From assembly GCF_937906425.1 (NCBI RefSeq), contig NZ_CALCYR010000114.1, positions 1 to 7,992 of the forward strand: a stretch of DNA of 7,992 nucleotides, written 5' to 3'. Source of the stretch: an uncultured Methanobrevibacter sp. (lineage in GTDB: Archaea; Methanobacteriota; Methanobacteria; Methanobacteriales; Methanobacteriaceae). Shown here one piece after another: positions 1 to 5,627 of the stretch. The notes under the pieces were generated by a model. The model saw nothing but the letters and a program-made list of their open reading frames with translations, was not told the origin of the DNA and searched no databases. Each line of letters begins with the position of its first letter. Position 1 is the stretch's first letter. A program made the position numbers and the translations under genes.

Positions 1-655
1 TTCCAGCCTTCTTTCCTATGACTATGCCTTGATCGCTTACTTCTGCTATTTCATTGTCAGAAGATGACCACAAGAGTAGCTTGTTTGTAGTATTATCAGG
101 AAGAATTGTAGCATGTAATTCCTCGTAACCACCAACTTTAATATCCATCTTGTGTTTGTTGATATACAATTCCTTGGCTGGTTGTACAACGCTCACTACA
201 CATAGAGCCTCGGAGCCTCCGTCAACAGCTGTAGCCTTAATCGTGCAAGTCCCGAGTTGTAAGCCAGCTATACGTCCATGTTCATCAACAGAGGCGATGT
301 CGTTATTACTAGAACTCCAAATCACTTCGTTATCACTCGTGCCAAGAGGAAGAGTTTCAGCAACTAACTCTTCGCTCTCTCCCAAATTGATGTCAAGTTG
401 ACGTGACGATAAGTCAACTCCTGTCACATGCTCAAAAACTTCGACGTGACATGTATCGGCTATTGTTTCGTCCATTTCTGAACACACGATAATATCCGTT
501 TTCCCATACCCTTTTGCTCTTACCATTCCATTATCAGTAACCTCTGCTATGTCTTGATTACTGCTTTTCCAAGTAAGTCTTTTAAAGTATGCATCTTGTG
601 GAATAATAGATGCAAACAGATTCACCTCATCGTCTCTGTATAATCTTAGGTCATT
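1..655 (-). pseudogene. BIG2 Ig-like repeat part of a frameshifted surface-type protein (3' part, runs off window)
   Basis: Reading the minus strand from 655 to 2 gives an uninterrupted frame with no start codon of its own. It contains at least three bacterial Ig-like (BIG2) repeats of about 80 residues. Each shows the family pattern: an L-D/R-L strand, then a G-E or D-E turn, A-x-x-x-P, W-x-S-S, an I-A-x-V stretch, G-x-(V/I), and a closing strand. Core strings are LTWKSSNQDIAEV, VIWSSSNNDIASV and LLLWSSSDNEIAEV; the third repeat is cut by the window edge. Cysteines in the last strands (ADTC, ALCV) are common in Bacteroidetes versions. BIG2 domains usually build stalks of extracellular adhesins or phage and surface proteins; that role is inferred here. 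The natural upstream partner is the LRR-like segment at 651-1196, one frame away: restoring one base in the A6 run gives VTLNKNDLRLY, an ideal repeat start. G+C (31 of 60 bases at 181-240) is well above that of the other genes. Confidence 0.7.
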
Positions 656-1196
656 TTTTGTTAAGTGTTACCTGAGTTGGAGGAGCCATCTCCATTATAA
701 CCTTCATTGTCTTAAACTTCGTATTCAAGTATTTTTCTTTTGTTCCCGACGGAACAAAGAGCGTGTCACCCTTTATTTCACAATAGTGGTTGCTATTGCC
801 ATTACAATCAGATATATTGACATCCTCTGGGTCTGTTATGTATGATATAAGATTTCCTCCACTTCCTACGACAATATGTTCAAGTTCCCTAATTGTTGAA
901 GGAATGGTTATCGTTCTCGTTCCTTTATTTGAAATATGGTCTGATAGAATCCCCCACTTTATTATTTCAACTCCTTCGGGGAATTCTAGGTATAAAACTT
1001 GTTTTTCTGGTGTATTCGTATGATCTTTATATGCATCGATAACTGTGTAATTTTTCTCTACCCGTCGGATAATTAAAGAGTCTACAGCTGAATCGTGTGT
1101 ATAAATAGTATTGGTGGTGTCATTGTTTGTGTTGACTTGATAAATCTTGATATATTTGGATGTAATAAGTTTTTTTAACTTAAATTTTTTTATCAT
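651..1196 (-). CDS. BspA-like (LRR_5-type) 5' part of the frameshifted BIG2 protein
   Basis: This 181-residue frame starts at ATG (1194-1196) and stops at TGA (651-653) directly after an A6 run. Residues from about 65 onward look like the end of a BspA-type leucine-rich repeat protein: ITIPSTIREL is the repeat's edge strand, and GDTLFVPSGTKEKYLNT followed by a V-I-M-E-M ending is the typical capping unit in Bacteroidetes surface proteins (LYVPxGTxxxY...F..I.EM). The last residues, PTQVTLNK, are the first strand of a BIG2 domain whose remainder continues one frame away downstream. The stop therefore looks like a single-base frameshift rather than the true end. I see no signal peptide or lipobox at the N-terminus, only a lysine-rich start, so the true 5' end may also be missing. 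No convincing ribosome binding site precedes the ATG. Surface or adhesive function is inferred only. The frame is real; the protein as written is probably not functional. Confidence 0.65.
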   Translation of the reverse strand: MIKKFKLKKLITSKYIKIYQVNTNNDTTNTIYTHDSAVDSLIIRRVEKNYTVIDAYKDHTNTPEKQVLYLEFPEGVEIIKWGILSDHISNKGTRTITIPSTIRELEHIVVGSGGNLISYITDPEDVNISDCNGNSNHYCEIKGDTLFVPSGTKEKYLNTKFKTMKVIMEMAPPTQVTLNKK

Positions 1197-1350
1197 TTTT
1201 TCATAAAAATTTTTTTAAATTTTTGTGCAATTGTGAAAAAATTATTTTGTGAAAAATAACATTTTTTATTTTTGAAAAATAATTTTTTTATAAAAAATTT
1301 AATTTTAATAAATTTTGAAAAATAGTTTAATTTTTAATTTTAATAATTTT

Positions 1351-1397
1351 AAAAAAATAGTAAGTTTCTAAATAAAAAAATTATGGAAATAAAAAAA
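1351..1397 (-). terminator. Oligo-T termination zone after the RecJ-like gene
   Basis: On the minus strand, runs of seven T occur at 1391-1397, 1374-1380 and 1351-1357, about 95-140 bases beyond the TGA of the RecJ-like gene. Archaeal RNA polymerase terminates at such U-tracts without needing a hairpin. The surroundings are so AT-rich that chance tracts are expected, so the call is tentative. Confidence 0.4.
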
Positions 1398-1406
1398 GAG
1401 TAATAA

Positions 1407-1462
1407 AATTAAATTTAATTATTTAATTTTATTTAATTAAATTTAATTATTTAATTGGATTT
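1407..1462. repeat. 28-bp tandem duplication, two copies
   Basis: Bases 1407-1434 and 1435-1462 are two adjacent 28-base units that match at 26 positions; the first 22 bases are identical. They differ only where the first copy has TT (1429-1430) and the second has GG (1457-1458). The unit holds the self-complementary core AATTAAATTTAATT. Its 3' flank (1451-1467) matches a 17-base stretch at 5638-5654. It lies 30 bases beyond the RecJ-like stop codon. Confidence 0.75.
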
Positions 1463-1492
1463 AATTATTAATTTCATGATTCAATTAAAAGA

Positions 1493-3823
1493 TCAATTGT
1501 CAGATAAGTTTTGAACTTCATTAAGAAGCTGGGTTAAAACTTCCTTTCCAAGTCCTTCAATATATTTTATTGATCCAGCACATTCATGTCCTCCGCCGTC
1601 AATTCCCGCTTGAGGAATCTTGTCTGCAAGAGTGATTACAATATTGTTAACATTAAATCCAAACATCTGGTGAACTGTATCAGTTGCTCTTAAAACACCA
1701 AAGTCAGGGCCATGACCTAGAGTGATGATTGGCTTGTCCTCTCCAAGGTCCTGAACGATCTTGTCGTGTACAAAACCACAGGTTTTTCCAGGTGCAGGGA
1801 ATGTAAACTTGTGAGCGTATTTTTCAACGTCCAATACATTGAAGTAAATTCCATTTTCCAATTGAATCTGCTTGATATTAGGCAATGCAGCCTTCATCTG
1901 GGTGTCGACACGTTTCAAGTATTCCTTATACAATGCCTCAACCATCTTTTCATGCTTATCTATATTGTCAACACCTAATATTGTGTCAATAATGCCTCTA
2001 CCATTCATGAATCTAAGGAAGAAAGCCTCAAAGTCAATACATTCAGCAATTTTCTTTAATTGCTCTCTTGAATATCCCTTTTCAGCTGCAAGTTCAACAT
2101 ATTGTTCCACCTCATCAGCCTCTGCATGGTCTCCCAATACAGCAATTCCAGGCAAGTGCTTAATCAGTTCAGTGACTTCCGGATTTATGATATGTGCAAC
2201 CTCTGTAGCAAGTGCCCCTGCAGTGATTTGTGAATCCCCTCCAACAAGGTATGGGTTTACATGGGTGTCAACATATTCGTCAACAGTCACTGTTCCGCCA
2301 ACTATGTCTTCAGCTTTTGATTCCACATCTCCTGAAACGGTTTCACCGCTTCTTAATGTTTTTGTAATCAGGTCTCCAGGTGAGTGGTGGTCAATAACAA
2401 CAATTTCAATGTCATATATTTTAGCCTGCATCAATGCAACGATATCCTCTTCAGTGGAACCGTTGTCCAAAAGAACAATCAATGGCAATTTTTGACCATG
2501 CCTATCCAAGTCTTCAAGTGCAAATGATAAATCCTTTACAACATCCTCTAATTGATAGAATGGTGCCTTACTTGGAGATCTTTTAAAGTAATGGTATTCT
2601 GCATCATTGTCTGGATTATGTTCCTTTAAAAGAGGAATTACAGCCTTTTCCATTGCAACTCCTGCACAGATACCGTCTGCATCTGCGTGGTGTCTTACAA
2701 GAATGCTTCTTCCATCAAGAATTGCTCTTCTAATTACTTTTGCAGCTTCTCTCATTTTTGGCTTTAACCTATCCAGGACAGGGCTTGTAATAAGGAAGTC
2801 AATATCTTCAGGTTCTGCTCTTTCATCCAAAGCCTTGTCAATGATTTCCCTCATAGCCTCAGCCTTGAACTCATCCAATTTTTCAATGCTTTCAGATTCG
2901 ATTTGGATTTCGCCATTGTGCTTGTTGACTTCTCCAACCACTTCAACAATGTCTCCAACATCAATTTCAGGATACATTCTCACTCCAGGCTCATTAAATG
3001 CTGCAGCCCAAGTGATTGAAGTTTCATCTGTAATTGTAAATATGGTCGGTCCTGAAGTTTGCTGTACTTGAATGACCTCACCATAAATCTTGACAATGCT
3101 TTTAAATGCATCCTCAAGGGTATCGATTTGAGTTCTCTTGATGTCTTTTGTAAGTTTTCTGATTACATATTCTCCCTTGTGAATATGTGCAGGGATCATG
3201 TCAACCTCACGTTTTCTTTCCTTGATTTGGCTGATTCTGACGATTATATAATCTCCTACCTTACTGTGGGAGTTTCTGGTTCTCATCAATCCCCAAACCT
3301 GGTTGTTTAAACTTACAAAGATACCATATCTTTCAACTCTTGTAACCTTTCCTCTGTAAAGTGAATTGATTTCCAAATCACTCATGTCGCATAATCCATC
3401 CAATTCATATACGATTTCCTTACCTTCAATATTGGATTCAACTTTAACTGCTTGTGGTTTTTCCAATTTTTCCTTAAGTCTTCTGACTTTTTCTTCCTGT
3501 TCTTTTTCATAACATTCCTTACAGTATTCCTCATTGGAATTAATTTCCTTACCACAAGTATTGCATACAGTAATTTCACCAGTTCCGCCGCAGTGGGAAC
3601 ATTCTTCCAAAACATCTACTGTTCCTTTTCCATCACATGCTTCACATGGAATGTCTTGGTCTGCATCAAGGTCAAATCTTGCTCTTGCATTGTTGTTTAC
3701 TCCCTTGAAATGGCCTTTCATTTCAAAGGTGTCTATATAACCAATTCCATCACATGCTTCACAGGTCTTTGTATCCACTGGTATTGAACCGGCTCCTTTA
3801 CATTTAGGGCATGTTTTTTTCAT
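1493..3823 (-). CDS. Archaea-specific RecJ-like DHH phosphoesterase with DnaJ-type zinc finger, S1 and OB domains
   Basis: A 776-residue protein with the layout of COG1107, the archaeal RecJ-like exonucleases with a DnaJ-type zinc finger. Residues 1-80 carry four CxxCxGxG-type units (C5/C8, C21/C24, C60/C63, C75/C78), followed by two more CxxC pairs (C87/C90, C101/C104). A charged helix spans 105-120. An S1 RNA-binding fold covers about 153-210 (LYRGKVTRVERYGIFVSL), and a second OB fold about 240-312. The DHH domain follows: motif I HHADADG (378-384), LLDNGS (451-456), IDHH (477-480) and GDHAEAD (564-570). A DHHA1-like end carries GIDGGGHECAGS (740-751). All expected metal-binding residues are visible, so a Mn-dependent single-strand nuclease or phosphodiesterase is likely; the substrate (DNA or RNA) is not decided by sequence, and S1 plus OB allow either. 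Archaeal RecJ relatives such as GAN work with GINS at the replication fork, but this paralogue differs in its N-terminal domains. The start is supported by AGAGATGA four bases upstream. Confidence 0.92.
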   Translation of the reverse strand: MKKTCPKCKGAGSIPVDTKTCEACDGIGYIDTFEMKGHFKGVNNNARARFDLDADQDIPCEACDGKGTVDVLEECSHCGGTGEITVCNTCGKEINSNEEYCKECYEKEQEEKVRRLKEKLEKPQAVKVESNIEGKEIVYELDGLCDMSDLEINSLYRGKVTRVERYGIFVSLNNQVWGLMRTRNSHSKVGDYIIVRISQIKERKREVDMIPAHIHKGEYVIRKLTKDIKRTQIDTLEDAFKSIVKIYGEVIQVQQTSGPTIFTITDETSITWAAAFNEPGVRMYPEIDVGDIVEVVGEVNKHNGEIQIESESIEKLDEFKAEAMREIIDKALDERAEPEDIDFLITSPVLDRLKPKMREAAKVIRRAILDGRSILVRHHADADGICAGVAMEKAVIPLLKEHNPDNDAEYHYFKRSPSKAPFYQLEDVVKDLSFALEDLDRHGQKLPLIVLLDNGSTEEDIVALMQAKIYDIEIVVIDHHSPGDLITKTLRSGETVSGDVESKAEDIVGGTVTVDEYVDTHVNPYLVGGDSQITAGALATEVAHIINPEVTELIKHLPGIAVLGDHAEADEVEQYVELAAEKGYSREQLKKIAECIDFEAFFLRFMNGRGIIDTILGVDNIDKHEKMVEALYKEYLKRVDTQMKAALPNIKQIQLENGIYFNVLDVEKYAHKFTFPAPGKTCGFVHDKIVQDLGEDKPIITLGHGPDFGVLRATDTVHQMFGFNVNNIVITLADKIPQAGIDGGGHECAGSIKYIEGLGKEVLTQLLNEVQNLSDN

Positions 3824-3827
3824 TATT

Positions 3828-3835
3828 TCATCTCT
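3828..3835 (-). promoter_or_regulatory. Ribosome binding site of the RecJ-like gene
   Basis: The minus strand reads AGAGATGA here, four bases before the ATG at 3821-3823. It resembles the archaeal GAGGTGA consensus with one change and supports this start codon. Confidence 0.5.
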
Positions 3836-3888
3836 TGATATATGGTTTTTCTTTATTTGTAATAAATTTAAGTTCAGATTTCTAAATA

Positions 3889-3900
3889 AATTTAAATATT
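3889..3900 (-). promoter_or_regulatory. Possible TATA box for the RecJ-like gene
   Basis: In the 138-base spacer the minus strand reads AATATTTAAATT, preceded by the purine-rich stretch GAAAAAGAAT that could serve as a BRE. A start about 25 bases downstream would leave a leader of roughly 40 bases. The lipoprotein gene upstream lacks a clear oligo-T tract in this spacer, so read-through from it is also possible. Confidence 0.35.
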
Positions 3901-3961
3901 ATTCTTTTTCAATTCAGTTAGGTTTTTCATAAAATTTCTTGTTCAATTTGATTATATGATT

Positions 3962-4471
3962 TTAAATAATTCCAGCTTTCTTAAAGAGTTCTGTATTATT
4001 GTCCACAATTGCATTTCTTTGATTTTGAAGGATTACAGCCTGGTTCATCAGTGAATTTGCAGATGTGGCATAGCTGTTTCCAGAACTTATGTCATTATTT
4101 GTATAATATTGCAAAGCAAGGTAAAGTTGATCACTTGCCTGTTTTTTAAGTGAAACCTCTTCTTTAATCAAATCGATATAATCCTTGTAAACACTTTCAT
4201 TGAGACTGTTTTCATTTTCTTCAATCTCTTGGATTTGGATTGAAGCGTCATCAAATTTGTCTTTTGCAATTTGGATGTTTTGGCTTCCGCTGGAATAGTC
4301 ACGACTGTTGATAAAGTTTATCGCTGAATTATAGTCATTGTCCCCTTCGCTAATATCCGTATTCAATTCTTTTAGGTTATTGTTGATATTATCGATAGGG
4401 CTGTTAATACATCCGCTTACTGCTACGACGGCTATCAATATTAGAGCAATTAAAAATATATTCTTTTTCAT
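3962..4471 (-). CDS. Small predicted lipoprotein, helical, function unknown
   Basis: A 169-residue protein I cannot assign to a named family. The N-terminus is a classic lipoprotein signal: MKKN, a hydrophobic stretch (residues 5-18) and lipobox VSGC with the lipidated cysteine at position 21. The mature protein should be tethered to the outer face of the membrane. The remainder is low in hydrophobic runs and rich in N, S, D, E and Q, with no cysteine after C21. It appears mostly alpha-helical: segments at about 24-45, 60-85, 90-125 and 130-165 have heptad-like spacing of I/L/A, suggesting a helical bundle or coiled coil. Short lineage-restricted lipoproteins like this are common in Methanobacteriales. 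The ribosome binding site is weak (CCTAAGATAAC before ATG), but the signal peptide fixes the start. It shares strand with both neighbours, at 138 and 479 bases, so it is probably transcribed alone, possibly running on into the RecJ-like gene. Confidence 0.85.
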   Translation of the reverse strand: MKKNIFLIALILIAVVAVSGCINSPIDNINNNLKELNTDISEGDNDYNSAINFINSRDYSSGSQNIQIAKDKFDDASIQIQEIEENENSLNESVYKDYIDLIKEEVSLKKQASDQLYLALQYYTNNDISSGNSYATSANSLMNQAVILQNQRNAIVDNNTELFKKAGII

Positions 4472-4505
4472 GTTATCTTAGGTTTATATTTATTTTAAAA
4501 TTGAA

Positions 4506-4515
4506 TTTTTATAAA
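4506..4515 (-). promoter_or_regulatory. Probable TATA box of the lipoprotein gene
   Basis: The minus strand reads TTTATAAAAA, preceded by GAAACAAGTC as a possible BRE. A start about 25 bases downstream would fall near 4482, giving a leader of only about 10 bases, which fits the weak ribosome binding site. Confidence 0.4.
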
Positions 4516-4880
4516 GACTTGTTTCACTATTTGATTAGATATAATATTAATAATTTATTTTTCATATTTAATAAAATTAATTAATAGTTTTTATTTTTAA
4601 TTTTTTTTATTTTTAATTAAATTAATCAATTCTAAAAGGTTTCTATAATTTTTAAGTATTCCTATTTTATAAACTTAATCAATTTTAAAAAGGATTTGAT
4701 TTTCAAAGCTTAATTTTTATCTTTTCAAATAAAAATCATCTATTAATTTTAATCCTTTTTATTATGTAAAAAAAGAAAATGATTAGAAAATTCTCATTAT
4801 TTTAATGATAATGATTATTTTTATTTTAAATTTATTTTGGCTTTGTATGTGTTTGGTGTTTGTTAATTTGTTTATTATTT
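4516..4880. other. Gene-free AT-rich spacer between lipoprotein and superoxide reductase genes
   Basis: No supported gene or known RNA gene is visible. The notable content is an 11-bp inverted repeat with an inner 7-bp arm pair (4686-4761) and a small hairpin (CATTAT/ATAATG) around 4795-4813. The rest is A/T runs. The right end carries the terminators of the superoxide reductase gene. Confidence 0.6.
4686..4761. repeat. Inverted repeat with nested arms
   Basis: TAAAAAGGATT (4686-4696) is perfectly complementary to AATCCTTTTTA (4751-4761). Immediately inside, TGATTTT (4697-4703) pairs with AAAATCA (4732-4738). Together they allow an 18-pair stem with a 12-base bulge on one side and a 28-base loop. 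In such AT-rich DNA part of this could be chance, though the GG/CC pair in the outer stem is less expected. Confidence 0.4.
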
Positions 4881-4920
4881 AAAAAAAGTATAAAATGATT
4901 AAAGAATTTCTTTAATCATT
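4881..4920 (-). terminator. Second hairpin/oligo-T terminator of the superoxide reductase gene
   Basis: AATGATTAAAG (4894-4904) and CTTTAATCATT (4910-4920) form an 11-bp perfect stem with a 5-base loop. On the minus strand it is followed by TTTT, ATAC and then seven T (4881-4887). It lies a few bases beyond the first terminator. Confidence 0.6.
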
Positions 4921-4922
4921 GT

Positions 4923-4952
4923 AAAAAAGTATTATTTAGAAAAATAATACTT
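4923..4952 (-). terminator. First hairpin/oligo-T terminator, overlapping the superoxide reductase stop codon
   Basis: AAGTATTATT (4927-4936) and AATAATACTT (4943-4952) form a 10-bp perfect stem with a 6-base loop. On the minus strand six T follow directly (4923-4928), giving the shape of an intrinsic terminator. The stem begins inside the TAA stop codon (4951-4953). Confidence 0.65.
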
Positions 4953-5331
4953 AGGAATGCCATAATCCGTGGATGTTACAGTATTCAATAGCTTTAACGT
5001 CTTCCACTTCAGCATCAATATCAAATACGGCTTTTGGTTCTTCACCAGGGTTTAAGTTAGCACGGAATACTTGATCTCCTACAATTAATTCAACGAAATT
5101 GATGTAGTGTTCCTCTTCCATTGGGTGTGGTACTTCTCCCATTGTAACAACGATTTTTCCATCTTCCTTAGTGATTACAGGGATGTGTTTTACTCCACCT
5201 TCTTCTAATTGTCTAGGTTCTAAGTGTTCCATTGCTTCTCCACAACATTGGATGTCACAAGTACCTTCTCCAATTCCTTCAACCATGTTTCCGCATGTAT
5301 TACATCTGTAAATTTCATTAATTTTTACCAT
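4951..5331 (-). CDS. dfx: Desulfoferrodoxin (2Fe superoxide reductase)
   Basis: A 126-residue protein of normal length for 2Fe superoxide reductases, which reduce superoxide to hydrogen peroxide in the cytoplasm of anaerobes without releasing oxygen. The N-terminal desulforedoxin domain (about 1-36) has the Fe(Cys)4 ligands C10, C13, C29 and C30 (C-N-T-C ... Q-C-C). The catalytic SOR domain carries the Fe(His)4Cys set: H49 (VKHIPVI), H69 (VPHPM), H75 (EEHYI), C118 and H121 (YCNIHG). K48, the conserved surface lysine near the active iron, is present. The glutamate that precedes it in the Desulfarculus baarsii enzyme (E47) is valine here, with glutamates at 43-44 nearby. Electrons would come from rubredoxin in known systems; no rubredoxin gene is in the window. 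The start is fixed by a strong AAAGGAGG eight bases upstream. The gene stands alone, with its own promoter region and two tandem terminators. Confidence 0.96.
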   Translation of the reverse strand: MVKINEIYRCNTCGNMVEGIGEGTCDIQCCGEAMEHLEPRQLEEGGVKHIPVITKEDGKIVVTMGEVPHPMEEEHYINFVELIVGDQVFRANLNPGEEPKAVFDIDAEVEDVKAIEYCNIHGLWHS

Positions 5332-5339
5332 TTATATTG

Positions 5340-5347
5340 CCTCCTTT
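5340..5347 (-). promoter_or_regulatory. Strong ribosome binding site of dfx
   Basis: The minus strand reads AAAGGAGG, ending eight bases before the ATG at 5329-5331. It is the best match to the full Shine-Dalgarno consensus in the window and suggests high expression. Confidence 0.85.
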
Positions 5348-5377
5348 AGGTAATTAATTCTACTTTGATTTAACTAA

Positions 5378-5398
5378 TATATATAATTTTATATATTT
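5378..5398 (-). promoter_or_regulatory. dfx promoter (BRE/TATA region)
   Basis: On the minus strand TGAAATATATAAAATTATATATATT offers overlapping TATA boxes: TATATAAAA just after a TGAAA BRE-like element, and TTATATATA ten bases further on. Either would place the start 20-40 bases before the ribosome binding site. Confidence 0.5.
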
Positions 5399-5428
5399 CA
5401 AACAGTTTATAAAATTAAATTTACTTTT
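5391..5428. repeat. 38-bp diverged duplication, copy 1 (overlaps dfx promoter)
   Basis: Aligned without gaps to 5590-5627, 32 of 38 bases agree. Shared blocks are ATATATT, CAAAC, TTTATAAAATT, ATTT and CTTTT. This copy contains part of the dfx TATA region. Confidence 0.6.
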
Positions 5429-5466
5429 TATTTTTTTCATTTCTTTCACGAGTTTAAACTATCATT

Positions 5467-5526
5467 TTATTTTCACTTATTTTCACTTATTTTCACTTAT
5501 TTTCATTTATTTTCATTTATTTTCAT
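5467..5526. repeat. Six tandem 10-bp repeats with phased A-tracts
   Basis: Six perfect 10-base units in tandem: TTATTTTCAC three times (5467-5496), then TTATTTTCAT three times (5497-5526). A further degenerate pair lies at about 5562-5582. Each unit places a T4 tract (A4 on the other strand) exactly ten bases from the next, which is the classic arrangement for intrinsically curved DNA. It is centred about 165 bases upstream of the dfx start codon. Confidence 0.9.
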
Positions 5527-5589
5527 TGGGGTTTGCTGTTTTTAATATTCTTTCTTTTTACTTATTTTTCACTTATTTTCATTAGTTCC

Positions 5590-5627
5590 ATATATTACAA
5601 ACTTTTTATAAAATTGTATTTGCTTTT
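5590..5627. repeat. 38-bp diverged duplication, copy 2
   Basis: Second copy of the segment at 5391-5428 (32 of 38 identical), 199 bases away and beyond the 10-bp repeat array. It keeps TTTATAAAATT but has no gene directly downstream on the minus strand other than dfx. Confidence 0.6.

Larger units (their letters stand above)
1197..1492. other. Gene-free, nearly pure A/T spacer
   Basis: I see no gene here. Most of the stretch is runs of A and T with only isolated G or C, and no RNA gene is recognisable. It contains oligo-T tracts on the minus strand that could end transcription of the RecJ-like gene, and a 28-bp tandem duplication close to that gene's stop codon. It also marks the switch between the G+C-richer block on the left and the typical methanogen genes on the right. 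Confidence 0.7.

Noticed and set aside
150..401. Plus-strand 83-codon open frame at the left end
   Set aside because: It lies opposite the clear BIG2 coding frame, has no ribosome binding site, and its translation shows no domain; it is a shadow.
651..662. A6 run as a programmed frameshift site
   Set aside because: Only a plain homopolymer is visible; I see no stimulatory structure or conserved slippery heptamer in the right phase. Kept only as an alternative to mutation or sequencing error.
1197..1492. Replication origin because of extreme A/T content
   Set aside because: There are no ORB-like repeats with G-rich elements and no orc1/cdc6 gene adjacent; A/T richness is general in the spacers of this genome.
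1872..2495. 207-codon plus-strand open frame inside the RecJ-like gene
   Set aside because: It is antisense to the conserved DHH core; its Ser/Ile-rich translation is what the complement of this gene would give.
4516..4880. tRNA, C/D-box RNA or riboswitch in the spacer
   Set aside because: I found no cloverleaf, no paired RUGAUGA/CUGA boxes and no conserved riboswitch core; only AT-rich inverted repeats.
5467..5582. CRISPR array
   Set aside because: The units are 10 bp and directly abutting with no spacers, and no cas gene is present; it is a simple tandem repeat.
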